Below, one piece after another: positions 1 to 8,806 of a stretch of DNA of 64,000 nucleotides; within the stretch, counting starts at the first letter, position 1; the number at the start of each line of letters is the position of its first letter. This DNA is from an uncultured Lachnospiraceae bacterium (GTDB lineage Bacteria > Bacillota > Clostridia > Lachnospirales > Lachnospiraceae), in the NCBI GenBank assembly GCA_934432885.1, contig CAKRYY010000003.1, positions 1 to 64,000 of the forward strand, read 5' to 3'. The notes below the pieces were generated by a model. The model worked only from the letters and a program-made list of their open reading frames with translations. It did no database searches and was not told the origin of the DNA. The position numbers and the translations under genes are program-made.

Positions 1-951
1 GTATTTTTCTTCCTCTGACCTGACCGGTACCTGATAATTATCCTTTATATATCCGCCCAGAAAGGCTGTCACCTTTTGCGCGCCTGACAGATTCAGATGT
101 CCGCCCTCCCTGTAATCACAGCTTTCATCAACAAGAGCCTCCTTTTCTATCAGATTGACATACCCTACCTGCTGTTCCCTGGCAAACTCATGAAGCCCCT
201 GCAGATATTTCTGCTCCTGTACATCTGCAATGTACGGAACGGTCGTAAGCAGTACTTCTATCCCCTGCTCGCGGCATAGCTGTATTACTTTTTTTAGAGC
301 CTCCAGTCCATAGGCATCTTGAAAGAGCTCTCCCTCCTGACTTCCCATGATTTGGGAAATCTCAACCATAGAAGTATCTGTGGTAAACTCATAGCCCTTC
401 AGATAAAAGGAAGTCTCACTTTTTTTTAAATCATTTTTGGATAAATCATTCCATCTGCTGTGATACAGCCAAAAGGGAAATATAATTTCTCTTCTGGTTT
501 CCTCGTCCTCAAAAAGCTCACAGGTTGTCTGTATCTTCGCTTTTGTAATGGGGAACGCATCCGCAAATTCATGATACCCCATAAGGACTTCCTCCGGCTC
601 ACTCTTCTGCCAGTAATTGTCCACATCAATAACCACCAATGACGGGCTGCAATACTGTAATGCCAGTTCAAGCATCGCCGGATAACGCTCCATATCATTA
701 TACTCAGCGCACAGAATATATGAGGTATATCCAAAATCTCTCCAGAGATCCATTGGAATTACACCATCCATAACATGGCTGTTTCCGACAAACAAAATGT
801 CCTTATTCGTCTGCGCTTCAATCAAATCCTGCATCCGGTCACGGCTTGCCTTGCGCATCAGCGTCTGATTGATCCAATCTGCACCGCAAATTGTAAGTAT
901 TGCCATTACAACAGTAATAACTGCTGTTATGACGTATTTCTTTTTTATCAT
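1..951 (-). CDS. SGNH/GDSL-like membrane-anchored hydrolase, C-terminus beyond window
   Basis: Partial gene of at least 317 codons, open to the window edge. An N-terminal hydrophobic segment (residues 5-24) suggests a signal anchor with an extracytoplasmic domain. A GNSH block with Ser58 fits the SGNH nucleophile block, and a GGHLN block near residue 292 fits the catalytic His block. The residue three before that His is Glu rather than the usual Asp. The family includes O-acyltransferases and esterases acting on surface glycans (DltD/AlgJ-like), so a role in glycan O-acylation or deacylation is inferred. Its ATG overlaps the stop of the upstream GT2 gene by 4 nt, indicating translational coupling. 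Substrate unknown. Confidence 0.75.
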   Translation of the reverse strand, partial: MIKKKYVITAVITVVMAILTICGADWINQTLMRKASRDRMQDLIEAQTNKDILFVGNSHVMDGVIPMDLWRDFGYTSYILCAEYNDMERYPAMLELALQYCSPSLVVIDVDNYWQKSEPEEVLMGYHEFADAFPITKAKIQTTCELFEDEETRREIIFPFWLYHSRWNDLSKNDLKKSETSFYLKGYEFTTDTSMVEISQIMGSQEGELFQDAYGLEALKKVIQLCREQGIEVLLTTVPYIADVQEQKYLQGLHEFAREQQVGYVNLIEKEALVDESCDYREGGHLNLSGAQKVTAFLGGYIKDNYQVPVRSEEEKY

Positions 952-1922
952 TCGCCATCTTCCTTTTCCGGGTCATCCATCCAAAGGCAGGACTCTATAT
1001 GGTATCTGGGTCTGCGCTTGGTTTCCAGATAAATCTTTCCAATGTACTCTCCTACTATACCAAGTGAAATGAGCTGTACACTTCCGATAAACCATGTAGA
1101 AATATAGCTTGATGCCCAGCCAGGCACTGTCTTTCCCTGATAAAATTCAATCACTGTCAATATGATAAGCATGATGCTGATAAGCATAGTTACAAATCCC
1201 ATCAGCGTAATCAGCTGTATCGGCTTAATGCTGAAGGAGGTAATTCCATCCACTGCAAAAGCGAGCATCTTCTTCATCGTGTATTTAGACTCTCCAGCCT
1301 GCCGTTCCTTTACATCAAAATAAACAATATCAGATGGATAGCCAATCGTTGGAATCAGCCCCCGCAGGAACAAATTTACCTCCTTGTACTGTGCAAGGCT
1401 TTCAATTACCCGCTTTGACATCAGCCGGTAATCAGCATGATTCGTAATGACCTCACAGCCCATAAACTGCATCAGCTTATAGAAGCCAAGCGCGGTTGTT
1501 TTCTTAATCCATCCATCCGTATCTCTGGCGTTCCGTACACCATATACTACGTCGCAGCCATTTTCATATTTATCCAGCATTTTGTCGATCGCATCAATAT
1601 CCTGCTGCAAATCCGCATCAATAGAAATAACCACATCCGCTTTTTCCTTAGCAGTCATAAGTCCTGCCAGCACTGCATTCTGATGTCCCCGGTTTCTGGA
1701 AAGGCTGATGCCGCAAAATATGGAATTTTCATGAAATAAATCCGTAATAATCTGCCATGTTGCATCCTTTGAGCCATCATTGACAAACATGATTTTACTT
1801 CTGGGACTGATTCTTCCTGCCTGCATCAGCGCCGCATATTTTTTTGCAAGCGCCCGAGCTGTCTCTGGAAGGACCGCCTCTTCATTATAGCATGGCAGAA
1901 CCAGATATAATATACTGCCCAT
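948..1922 (-). CDS. GtrB/DPM1-like polyprenyl-phosphate glycosyltransferase (GT2)
   Basis: Predicted to move a sugar from an NDP-sugar to undecaprenyl phosphate on the cytoplasmic face, supplying GT-C enzymes outside. The N-terminal GT-A domain shows PCYNEE near residue 10, VNDGSKD near 48 and DADLQQD near 100. Two hydrophobic segments follow at about residues 228-290, as in the GtrB/YfdH group. I chose the ATG at 1922 because AAAAGGGGG lies 9 nt upstream; an in-frame TTG at 1958 would add 12 residues before the fold begins. GT-C genes at 3302 and 4906 are natural partners. No small GtrA-type flippase is seen nearby. A paralogue lies at 38107-39039. Confidence 0.85.
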   Translation of the reverse strand: MGSILYLVLPCYNEEAVLPETARALAKKYAALMQAGRISPRSKIMFVNDGSKDATWQIITDLFHENSIFCGISLSRNRGHQNAVLAGLMTAKEKADVVISIDADLQQDIDAIDKMLDKYENGCDVVYGVRNARDTDGWIKKTTALGFYKLMQFMGCEVITNHADYRLMSKRVIESLAQYKEVNLFLRGLIPTIGYPSDIVYFDVKERQAGESKYTMKKMLAFAVDGITSFSIKPIQLITLMGFVTMLISIMLIILTVIEFYQGKTVPGWASSYISTWFIGSVQLISLGIVGEYIGKIYLETKRRPRYHIESCLWMDDPEKEDGE

Positions 1923-1963
1923 TTGGCAATACCCCCTTTTGATTCCTTTTGTTTCCAAACAGA

Positions 1964-2878
1964 TTACCGATTATCAAAATGAAAATTGTAAAAAGAAAAA
2001 TACGGCTTCATTCCAAGTGAATTCCATGTTCCCTGTACAATATAATTGTCAAACTGCGTACTTGCCGTAAAACTCTTTCCATTCTTATAAGCATAGTTGA
2101 TTAAGGAGGAAATCAGCGTACGGTAACCGCCGAGCTTACGATGCTTTGCTGAAATTGCAGAAAGCTGTCCCTCTACAACATGCTCGTCCTCTCCAATCGT
2201 GCAAAAACCGATTGGCTCTCCAAAATACTCTACAACAAAAATCCGATTATCCTCAAAGTTTTCAAAGTAGCTCTCAATCCAGTTTTCATAGATAGTTCCC
2301 GCCTTTTCATCTGTAACAGGAGAGATATGATACTGCCCCTGATAGGATGCAAAGGAAGAATATGTCATCTGAAGGAGCTGCTCTCTGTGTTCCTTCAGGT
2401 ACCCGCGTTCTGCAAAAAAGACGCAGATTCCCTCTCTCTCCGGGATTTCCACTTCTTTTCCGCTCACAACCTGCTCTACCGTACCGCCGCAGAAGATTCC
2501 GCCCGTCAGATGCTTATTGAAGCCCTTTAATACATCCACTACATGTGCAGGCAGCCGCAGGTTATAATAGCCTCTGCATACTTCCATTTCCCGCTTGAGC
2601 GCCATAAACACCTGATCCATGATTTCTTCCTGATGCGCATTGTGCAGCGTATCCACCTTTGTAAAATAGAAGCGCACCACATAAGCATCAAAGCCATAAA
2701 GCTTCGAAACAGGAACGTTTTTGGAAATCTGGTAGCCCCAGACCTCTCCGCCTTCCTCGTAGCGATAGTTAAGCTCTTCCTTCATCGAAAGGATTTCTTC
2801 CTTAAGCATGCTGTAATCCCGCTTTACAAAGCAGTCGCTGAGCTTGAAAATATTATCTATATAAGACAAAACTGCCAT
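1964..2878 (-). CDS. GNAT-family N-acyltransferase, WecD-like C-terminal domain
   Basis: 304 residues. The C-terminal half (about 165-304) looks like a GNAT fold of the WecD/RffC amino-sugar acetyltransferase type: a strand carrying GEPIGFC, then AISAKHRKLGGYRTL in the acyl-CoA loop region and a final TQFDN...Q.TWNSLGM block. The N-terminal half is unassigned and may be a degenerate second GNAT-like domain. A strong GGAGG site precedes the ATG. It lies 3 nt downstream of a MaoC-type hydratase, which suggests the acyl donor may be a hydroxyacyl-CoA. The amino-sugar acceptor is inferred only from the locus. Confidence 0.65.
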   Translation of the reverse strand: MAVLSYIDNIFKLSDCFVKRDYSMLKEEILSMKEELNYRYEEGGEVWGYQISKNVPVSKLYGFDAYVVRFYFTKVDTLHNAHQEEIMDQVFMALKREMEVCRGYYNLRLPAHVVDVLKGFNKHLTGGIFCGGTVEQVVSGKEVEIPEREGICVFFAERGYLKEHREQLLQMTYSSFASYQGQYHISPVTDEKAGTIYENWIESYFENFEDNRIFVVEYFGEPIGFCTIGEDEHVVEGQLSAISAKHRKLGGYRTLISSLINYAYKNGKSFTASTQFDNYIVQGTWNSLGMKPYFSFYNFHFDNR

Positions 2879-2881
2879 GTT

Positions 2882-3301
2882 TTATTCCTCCCTCGGCCTT
2901 ACCAATGCACTGCCGGCAAGCACCTGTTCGCTTTTCTGATTATAACAGCTTGTTGACAGGACTGCACGCTTTTTTTCCGGCTCCAGCTTTGTTACTTCAA
3001 TTTTCACCCTGATTGTGTCTCCATAATAGACCGGTTTTAAGAAGGTAAGCTCCTGTTTCATATAAATAGTGCCTTCTCCGGGCAGCTCCATTCCAAGCAT
3101 TGCCGAAATATAGCTTCCAAGCAGCATTCCATGCGCAATCCGCTTCCCAAATGGGGTCTTTTTTGCGTAATCTTCCTGTAGGTGCAGTGGATTTTCATCC
3201 TGAGATACCTTGGCAAATGCGCGTCCGATTTCTTCTGTAATCAGAAATTCCTTTTCGGCGCTCTCTCCCACAAACAATTCCTTCATTGAAAAGCTCTTCA
3301 T
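2882..3301 (-). CDS. MaoC-like (R)-specific enoyl-CoA hydratase
   Basis: 139 residues, the size of single-hotdog PhaJ/MaoC hydratases. The hydratase motif is intact: Asp35-x-Asn-Pro-x-His40 followed by RIAHGML near residues 54-60. Known members hydrate trans-2-enoyl-CoA, for example crotonyl-CoA, to (R)-3-hydroxyacyl-CoA in the cytoplasm. Its ATG directly abuts the stop of the upstream membrane transferase, and a GNAT follows after 3 nt. A fatty-acid or PHA role is unlikely inside a glycan operon. I infer that it makes a 3-hydroxyacyl-CoA, such as 3-hydroxybutyryl-CoA, for N-acylation of an amino sugar. Confidence 0.8.
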   Translation of the reverse strand: MKSFSMKELFVGESAEKEFLITEEIGRAFAKVSQDENPLHLQEDYAKKTPFGKRIAHGMLLGSYISAMLGMELPGEGTIYMKQELTFLKPVYYGDTIRVKIEVTKLEPEKKRAVLSTSCYNQKSEQVLAGSALVRPREE

Positions 3302-4912
3302 CTAATATTCCTCACCATCGCTGATTTTTACTACCATTACGCCATCTATAACCTGTACTGCGCTTTCGTCCGGATAGCTCTTCATTTCCGCAAATGCCTT
3401 CGTCTGCTCTACTGCCTTCTTTTGCTCCTCTGCCGCCACACAGACAGGGAAATGCAGATACACCTCCAGATACTTCTCAATCGCCTCTTCACTGTAGGAT
3501 GACCTTAAAAATGTGCCGGGCATATTCTTAATCGCATCGTACTCCGGTATCTCGACTTCATAATTCTGATTCACCAAAGCCCTGCAATTCACAAAATAAA
3601 TCGGCATGTCCTTACTCCAGCCCGGCGTCATCTCCATTCGTGCCGCAATACGGTTCAAAAGGCCCCCTGTCGTTTCAGTCATCGCTTCCATCCGATGATA
3701 AGCCTGATTACAAATTAGAAATCCTGATAATACAGATACCGTCACTGCCAGCAGTCCTGCCCACTGCACAAGGCTTCTTTGGCTATCTGATGAAAATGCA
3801 AGGCACTCAGATTTGCACATATCCAGCAGGCTTAAAAGGAGCGCCCACAAAAACATCAGGGAAAAAATCATATAACGATCCACCCCAGCGCCCACGCGGT
3901 CCGCCATCAGAAACGGCGCCGCATTAACGCCAAGCGGCAGAAAAATAAACAAAAGCAGCAGCAAACGGTTTGCACATGCATCTGTACCTGCGCCTTTTGT
4001 CCTTTTTGTCACAAGCCTTCTGACAAGCAGCGCAACAAAAGCGCCTGCGCCGATGATATTGCAAAAGACCCGGTCCCATGTATAAGTATAGGCAGTTGTA
4101 AAAAAATACGAAAGGAAATAGCCATACGTATATACAAGTCCTTTCGCAAGTCCCTTTGGGGTAAAGGAGGTCATACTGTCCACGCCATGATAATCGCTGA
4201 GCGTAACTCCCGTAATCAGAAGCGTCAGCTTCAGACAGAGATAATAAAGCGCAAAGCCTGCCGCCAGCATCAGCACAGAGCGGAAAACCAGCCTTGCAAA
4301 TTCCTTCAGCGTCGTTTTCTCACGGAATACCTTTATGAAAAGCATCATATAAACAACGCCAATCGTTGCAGACATATAGGGCTGATAAGCTCCCAGCGAA
4401 AAGCAAAGCAGCACCGCTCCCCAGATAATTCCACCCTTCCATTTGAAAAAGGCATAGGCAGCCAGTATAGAGAGAAGCAGCGCCAGTATGATTTCATCAC
4501 AATTAACCCCATAGGAAAGTACACAGGTAAATCCGGGAAATGTCACAAATACAAGTCCAAACAGCGTTCCATAAGCTTTTGAGCGAATCTGGAGAAGATT
4601 CACAATCAATGCTGACGCAATCGCAAGGTAAAGCAGCGAAATCAGCGTATTATAAACCGGCATGCTGAAGCTTGTAAACAGATTGGTTGCAATCGGCATA
4701 AACCACCTGCCAAGTGCAACCGTATCCTCCTGCAGAAAAGGCATCTGCGAAAAGATATTTCCCATTTCAAAATAGTTAAAAAATTTGTGGCTCATGCTGT
4801 AGAAATGAACCAGCATTCCGCCTAAAAGCGTCACCAGAAATGTCCACCTGACAGACGGCTCTATTTGTCTTATTTTTTCCGCCAATACTGTGATTGGGTC
4901 TTTTTTTAACAT
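3302..4912 (-). CDS. GtrII-like polytopic glucosyltransferase (GT-C)
   Basis: 536 residues with about ten hydrophobic segments and a soluble C-terminal tail of roughly 120 residues. The N-terminal part resembles the Glucos_trans_II family: VALGRWFMP near residue 85 and YGVNCDEIILALLL near 155. Such proteins transfer a sugar from a polyprenyl-phosphate donor to a glycan outside the membrane. It overlaps the downstream end of the 4906-6438 gene by 7 nt and has an AAGGAG site before its ATG. The sugar is not predictable from sequence. Family assignment is moderate; the GT-C class is more secure. Confidence 0.65.
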   Translation of the reverse strand: MLKKDPITVLAEKIRQIEPSVRWTFLVTLLGGMLVHFYSMSHKFFNYFEMGNIFSQMPFLQEDTVALGRWFMPIATNLFTSFSMPVYNTLISLLYLAIASALIVNLLQIRSKAYGTLFGLVFVTFPGFTCVLSYGVNCDEIILALLLSILAAYAFFKWKGGIIWGAVLLCFSLGAYQPYMSATIGVVYMMLFIKVFREKTTLKEFARLVFRSVLMLAAGFALYYLCLKLTLLITGVTLSDYHGVDSMTSFTPKGLAKGLVYTYGYFLSYFFTTAYTYTWDRVFCNIIGAGAFVALLVRRLVTKRTKGAGTDACANRLLLLLFIFLPLGVNAAPFLMADRVGAGVDRYMIFSLMFLWALLLSLLDMCKSECLAFSSDSQRSLVQWAGLLAVTVSVLSGFLICNQAYHRMEAMTETTGGLLNRIAARMEMTPGWSKDMPIYFVNCRALVNQNYEVEIPEYDAIKNMPGTFLRSSYSEEAIEKYLEVYLHFPVCVAAEEQKKAVEQTKAFAEMKSYPDESAVQVIDGVMVVKISDGEEY

Positions 4913-6438
4913 GAACTTCTCCTTATTTTATAAACCTGCACCCATATGTCTTCTATCAGACAAGTTTCCATTTTCTCAAATACTATGCCATCTTCCGAAA
5001 AGTCATCCTGTAAATGAAACTCTCCGATTCCCAATGTATCAAAGTAATAAATGGTATTTTTATCTGTTAAATGCGAGAAGACTGCCTCTTCGTCCCGGGT
5101 GTCTTCAAGATTTCCATACAAATTTAGAAAAAGCGATTCCGTACGCTGTCGCCAATAATAGCATACCTTTATTTTGGGCTTATAATAACTAAGTGCAAGT
5201 CTCACTTGTCCAAAGTTGCTTAAAATAATGTCATTCTCCCCTATTTCTGCAAGAATTGCATCCATCTCTTTCCATCCTGCCCTGCTTTCTTCTTCCGTTC
5301 TGATAAATGCTTTTAGATTTAAAAATGCTACCATCATTAAAAACAGGCATACACCTGTTACTACTATTTGCTTTTTCATTTGAGATACAGCAATTGAAAA
5401 GCTAAGCCAAAGCACACCCATACAAAAGAATAAATATCTTTGTACCAAAATTGGTGTTGCAAACCACGAAAACAAAATTCCTACAAAAATAACAAAAACA
5501 GTCTGTAAACTTCCTGCAAAAATACAATAATTTATTTCTTTCTGCTTTTCCTTTGAATTCCCATTTTGTTTGAATAAAATCACAAATACTATTAAACCAA
5601 ATATTATAAAAAGAAATAGACCTAAAATAGTTCCACTATAATAAATATAAACCGCCGGGTTAAAAATAAATTGAAAGTATGCCTTTAGTGAAGATAAAGA
5701 GATATTTTCTATCCAATAATTACTCTTTACCGCAGTTATCTGTTTAATGAGAATTGGTAGCCAGGGAAGATAACAAATCCCCGTAACCATGCTGTACAAA
5801 ATCCAACTTTTGCACATGTCTCTTTTCCAAATTACACAATAAATGAGCAAAGCTAAATATAAATAGCCAGCTGCCATGCATGCGAAATAATGCGTATAAG
5901 AAGCAGCTACAGTAAAAAATACCAACTTAATCCATGCCTCTTTTTTAAACCCACTATATAAAATATCATAAAATGCCAGATATGCCATTACCAAAAAAAG
6001 CATTCCCCAGCTATACATCCTAATTTCCACTGCAAATTTTTGCATGTGTGGCATTCCCATAACACAAATATAAAAAATTCCAGCAGCACATTTTCCAAAT
6101 CGACGATTTATCTCTGTAAAAGAGATTATCCCAAGAAGAAAAAATGGAATAATGGACGCAATTTTACCTGCCGTAACAGCCGTAACACCTAACAATGCCC
6201 CAATCCCAACAACAAACTTTAAAATCAGGTAATACAATGGCGGATGCACATCCTGCGCAGTCAATCGAATAATATCGACATATCCGCACTTTATCAAATT
6301 CATAGAAAAAGTTTCGTCTCCTATAATTGCGGGCTGCCATGCTTCTATTAACATTGCCAGAAAACAAAGACTGCCCAACAGCAGAATACCCAGCCCGACT
6401 ACTTTCTCTAATTTTAACCATGCACTCTCTTTTTTCAT
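4906..6438 (-). CDS. PMT/ArnT-like GT-C glycosyltransferase (GT39/GT83 type), AT-rich
   Basis: 510 residues with about eleven membrane segments. The first periplasmic loop carries DExF and DVHPPLYYLI near residues 39-65, the Asp-containing signature of PMT/ArnT-type enzymes using polyprenyl-phosphate sugars. The C-terminal 120 residues are soluble. A paralogue with the same DVHPPLYYLI motif is at 36687-38102. By eye this gene is clearly richer in A/T codons (AAA, ATA, TTA) than its neighbours, suggesting separate acquisition. It starts by ATGA overlap with the WbqC-like gene. The transferred sugar is unknown. Confidence 0.8.
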   Translation of the reverse strand: MKKESAWLKLEKVVGLGILLLGSLCFLAMLIEAWQPAIIGDETFSMNLIKCGYVDIIRLTAQDVHPPLYYLILKFVVGIGALLGVTAVTAGKIASIIPFFLLGIISFTEINRRFGKCAAGIFYICVMGMPHMQKFAVEIRMYSWGMLFLVMAYLAFYDILYSGFKKEAWIKLVFFTVAASYTHYFACMAAGYLYLALLIYCVIWKRDMCKSWILYSMVTGICYLPWLPILIKQITAVKSNYWIENISLSSLKAYFQFIFNPAVYIYYSGTILGLFLFIIFGLIVFVILFKQNGNSKEKQKEINYCIFAGSLQTVFVIFVGILFSWFATPILVQRYLFFCMGVLWLSFSIAVSQMKKQIVVTGVCLFLMMVAFLNLKAFIRTEEESRAGWKEMDAILAEIGENDIILSNFGQVRLALSYYKPKIKVCYYWRQRTESLFLNLYGNLEDTRDEEAVFSHLTDKNTIYYFDTLGIGEFHLQDDFSEDGIVFEKMETCLIEDIWVQVYKIRRSSC

Positions 6439-7145
6439 TCTTCTCCCCGCAGTATTTTGCGTGATTTCTCAATTCCACAGTTAAACAGCAGATCGATACT
6501 GCTTAAATAGGGAATAAATTCTCCAAACTGCTGTGGATATACGGGATGCTTAAAATCCTGCCAGATTACCTGAATACCTGCTTTTTTATAAACCGCCGGA
6601 TCATAATAGTCTGCGGCGCCTGTTCCTGATAAATATGTGCGGGCTCCAAGCTTATTCATAATATCCACTATCATATCATTATTTTTCCCCTGCGGATCTA
6701 AGTCTGAGGAAAATACGATTTCAATGTCAATTCCGAACAATTCGATTAACATTTTGATAGAGGCAAAGCTAAAATCCCAGAAATAAAGATATTCTCCACC
6801 ATACAGCTTTTCAATATAGGGCATAATTTCTTTATAGTATGCCGCCTTTCTATAATTCTGATGAAGCAGTCCCAGATTATTTTTCTGCCATCTGCCGTCA
6901 TCCAGCAAAAGAATGTCCTTTATTCTTGTCTCCCGGGGAGCCTTTTTGACACAGACTGTAATCCACTGTTCTCCCTTTGGGGTTTTAATCTTATCCCTGT
7001 TCATCCAGCTTCTGCTCGTACCATTAACATACTGAGCCGTTTCCAGCACTACATAGGTGTCTGCATGCAGAAGTCTGTCAAAAAATCCAAGATATGGCAT
7101 AAAATCCGGCTGGTGAATAACCACCGTTTTTTCCTGCGGTTCCAT
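6435..7145 (-). CDS. WbqC-like family protein
   Basis: 236 residues matching the WbqC-like family: HQPDFMPYLGFFDRLL at about 11-26, then a tract with RSWMNRDKIKTPKGEQW near 45-61 and a C-terminal half with LSGTGAADYY near 172. Members occur in O-antigen and flagellin-glycan loci and have been proposed to act on amino-sugar nucleotides, but the reaction is not firmly established. Here it directly follows the PseG-like gene with a 6-nt gap. That placement supports a role in finishing or acylating the nonulosonate made by the 7152-13414 genes. AAAGGAA precedes the ATG by about 10 nt. Confidence 0.8.
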   Translation of the reverse strand: MEPQEKTVVIHQPDFMPYLGFFDRLLHADTYVVLETAQYVNGTSRSWMNRDKIKTPKGEQWITVCVKKAPRETRIKDILLLDDGRWQKNNLGLLHQNYRKAAYYKEIMPYIEKLYGGEYLYFWDFSFASIKMLIELFGIDIEIVFSSDLDPQGKNNDMIVDIMNKLGARTYLSGTGAADYYDPAVYKKAGIQVIWQDFKHPVYPQQFGEFIPYLSSIDLLFNCGIEKSRKILRGEE

Positions 7146-7151
7146 TTTATT

Positions 7152-8126
7152 CTATTCCTTTCTCTGTCCAAGCACTATTTTGCAAATTCGCTCCGCACCT
7201 GATAAGTCTACGGTTTCCATTCCACGCTTACTCATGCCGCGTATATCTGTTATCTCATCAAGACGCTCAAGACGCATTTCCCTGTAGTATCCGGCAAAAA
7301 CTGCACAGCCTGTCTTTTCCAGATACCTTCCTATCTGTATCTCATGAATTTCATTTGCAATAATCAGACAGGGCAGCCCCGATGCTGCTGCCTCCATGCT
7401 TGTTACGCCTCCGCCTGTTATCGCAAGGTCAAATTTTTCAAAGAACGACATCAAAGACGGTACCGATGCTGCCAGAGAAAAATTTGTTCCCAAAAGGGCT
7501 TCCTTTACTTCCTTTTCTATCACGCTGCCTGGTCCAAGCAGCACGGTAATGCCGACATCCCTGTGGGCTGCCTGCCATTCCTTCAAAAAAGCAATTACCC
7601 GCAGCGTTACGCCATAGGTATCACTGCCGCCAAGCGTCACAAGAATATTTTTGCAGTCCTGCCGCAGTCTGCGAAACGATGCAATCTGTGGATTTAAAAT
7701 CAGATAACGGGAGCCTGCATAGACCATCTTTCCAGGTATTTTTTCTGTTTCCTCAAAGCAAAGGCTTGCAAAGTTTCCCTCTGCAAGAGCAGCGCCCGCT
7801 CCCATATCGTCTATGGTATACAGCAAAATGCCCGCTCTGTGGACATGCTCTGCTGTTGCAGAGCAGGTATCCAGCCTGTCGTTAAGCCACACGGTAATTC
7901 CAAATTTTTGTATCAGCTTACCTTCCCAATCAGATACGGTATCCCATAAATCAACGCACAAAAATCTGACCTTCTCCCTTTGCAGGATTTTCTGTGCCGC
8001 TTCGTCCTCATTTACCAGAAGCAGATACGGCTCCTTTTGCTGCTTTAGTGTCTCTATCAGATTCAGTGCACGGAAAAGATGTCCCATCCCCCTTTGGTGG
8101 GAACATTCTATGCAAATTGCGAGCAT
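7152..8126 (-). CDS. PseG/SpsG-like nucleotide-sugar hydrolase or glycosyltransferase-fold protein
   Basis: 324 residues from the ATG at 8126, preceded by AGGAGG 10 nt upstream; a longer frame to 8186 adds an unrelated leader. The GT-B fold shows RGMGHLFR near residues 11-18 containing the conserved GxGHxxR His, DDMGAG near 115, TLGGSDTYG near 172 and an ITGGGVTSMEAAASG block near 245. PseG removes UDP from a 2,4-diamido-trideoxy sugar; SpsG in the Bacillus spore-polysaccharide cluster is the closer contextual match, next to SpsE- and SpsF-like genes. Overlaps the SpsF-like gene by 19 nt. The substrate here may be GDP-linked, given LegB and the PtmE-like enzyme. Confidence 0.7.
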   Translation of the reverse strand: MLAICIECSHQRGMGHLFRALNLIETLKQQKEPYLLLVNEDEAAQKILQREKVRFLCVDLWDTVSDWEGKLIQKFGITVWLNDRLDTCSATAEHVHRAGILLYTIDDMGAGAALAEGNFASLCFEETEKIPGKMVYAGSRYLILNPQIASFRRLRQDCKNILVTLGGSDTYGVTLRVIAFLKEWQAAHRDVGITVLLGPGSVIEKEVKEALLGTNFSLAASVPSLMSFFEKFDLAITGGGVTSMEAAASGLPCLIIANEIHEIQIGRYLEKTGCAVFAGYYREMRLERLDEITDIRGMSKRGMETVDLSGAERICKIVLGQRKE

Positions 8127-8782
8127 AGCGCAATCGCCTCCTGGGTCGTCGCAAGTCCGGTTTTGCTGTGCTCTGCAATATAGCACGCTTTCTCATAATC
8201 CTCCTGCGTATCGACGGTCAGCCTGACCTCTGGAAAATGCTTTTCTGCCGGCACCTGCAGGGTGCCTGTCTGAAACAGCTCCATATTTTCCAGAATGTAC
8301 TCGTCTACATGCTCAAAATGATGCGGCATGGAGGCCTTCTCCATATCCTCAGAAAGCGCGGGAAAACTGAATATCTCCGCACCCACACCGATTGGGAGCT
8401 GTGAAAACGACTCTGTAAATTCGTTTTTCTGCAGCTTATGATAAGCAATCAGGCGGTCTACCTCTTCGACATCCACAAAAGGATTGTCCGCTGTCAGCCG
8501 CACAATATGTTCAAAGCCCTGCTGCTTAGCGCACTCATAATAACGGCTCAGTACATTTTGCTCACTTCCCCTGAAGCAAAGTACACCCTTTTTGCGGCAG
8601 AAAGCTTCCACTGCATCATCCCCCGGCAGCGTACTCGTCGCAATGACCACCGTCGCCTCTTCTTTTAATTCAGCAAGCCTGTCAATAATATGGTCTAACA
8701 ACGTTCTGTCATTTATTGTCTTTAATATCTTTCCCGGCAGTCTTGTAGACCCCATTCTTGCCTGTATAATAATGCCCGTCAT
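8108..8782 (-). CDS. SpsF-like cytidylyltransferase
   Basis: 224 residues with the CMP-sugar synthetase fold: IIIQARMGSTRLPGK at about 4-18 (nucleotide loop), FRGSEQNVLSRYYE near 75-88 and RLTADNPFVD near 98-107. It belongs to the cytidylyltransferase group (PF02348 type) that includes Bacillus SpsF and CMP-nonulosonate synthetases. Most likely it activates the product of the neighbouring NeuB-family synthase as a CMP-sugar in the cytosol. A GGAGG site 9 nt upstream supports the ATG. It is smaller and more divergent than the PseF-like enzyme at 49158-49850, so substrate specificity probably differs. Confidence 0.75.
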   Translation of the reverse strand: MTGIIIQARMGSTRLPGKILKTINDRTLLDHIIDRLAELKEEATVVIATSTLPGDDAVEAFCRKKGVLCFRGSEQNVLSRYYECAKQQGFEHIVRLTADNPFVDVEEVDRLIAYHKLQKNEFTESFSQLPIGVGAEIFSFPALSEDMEKASMPHHFEHVDEYILENMELFQTGTLQVPAEKHFPEVRLTVDTQEDYEKACYIAEHSKTGLATTQEAIALCSQFA

Positions 8783-8806
8783 TTTCCTTTTCCTCCACTT
8801 TTACAG

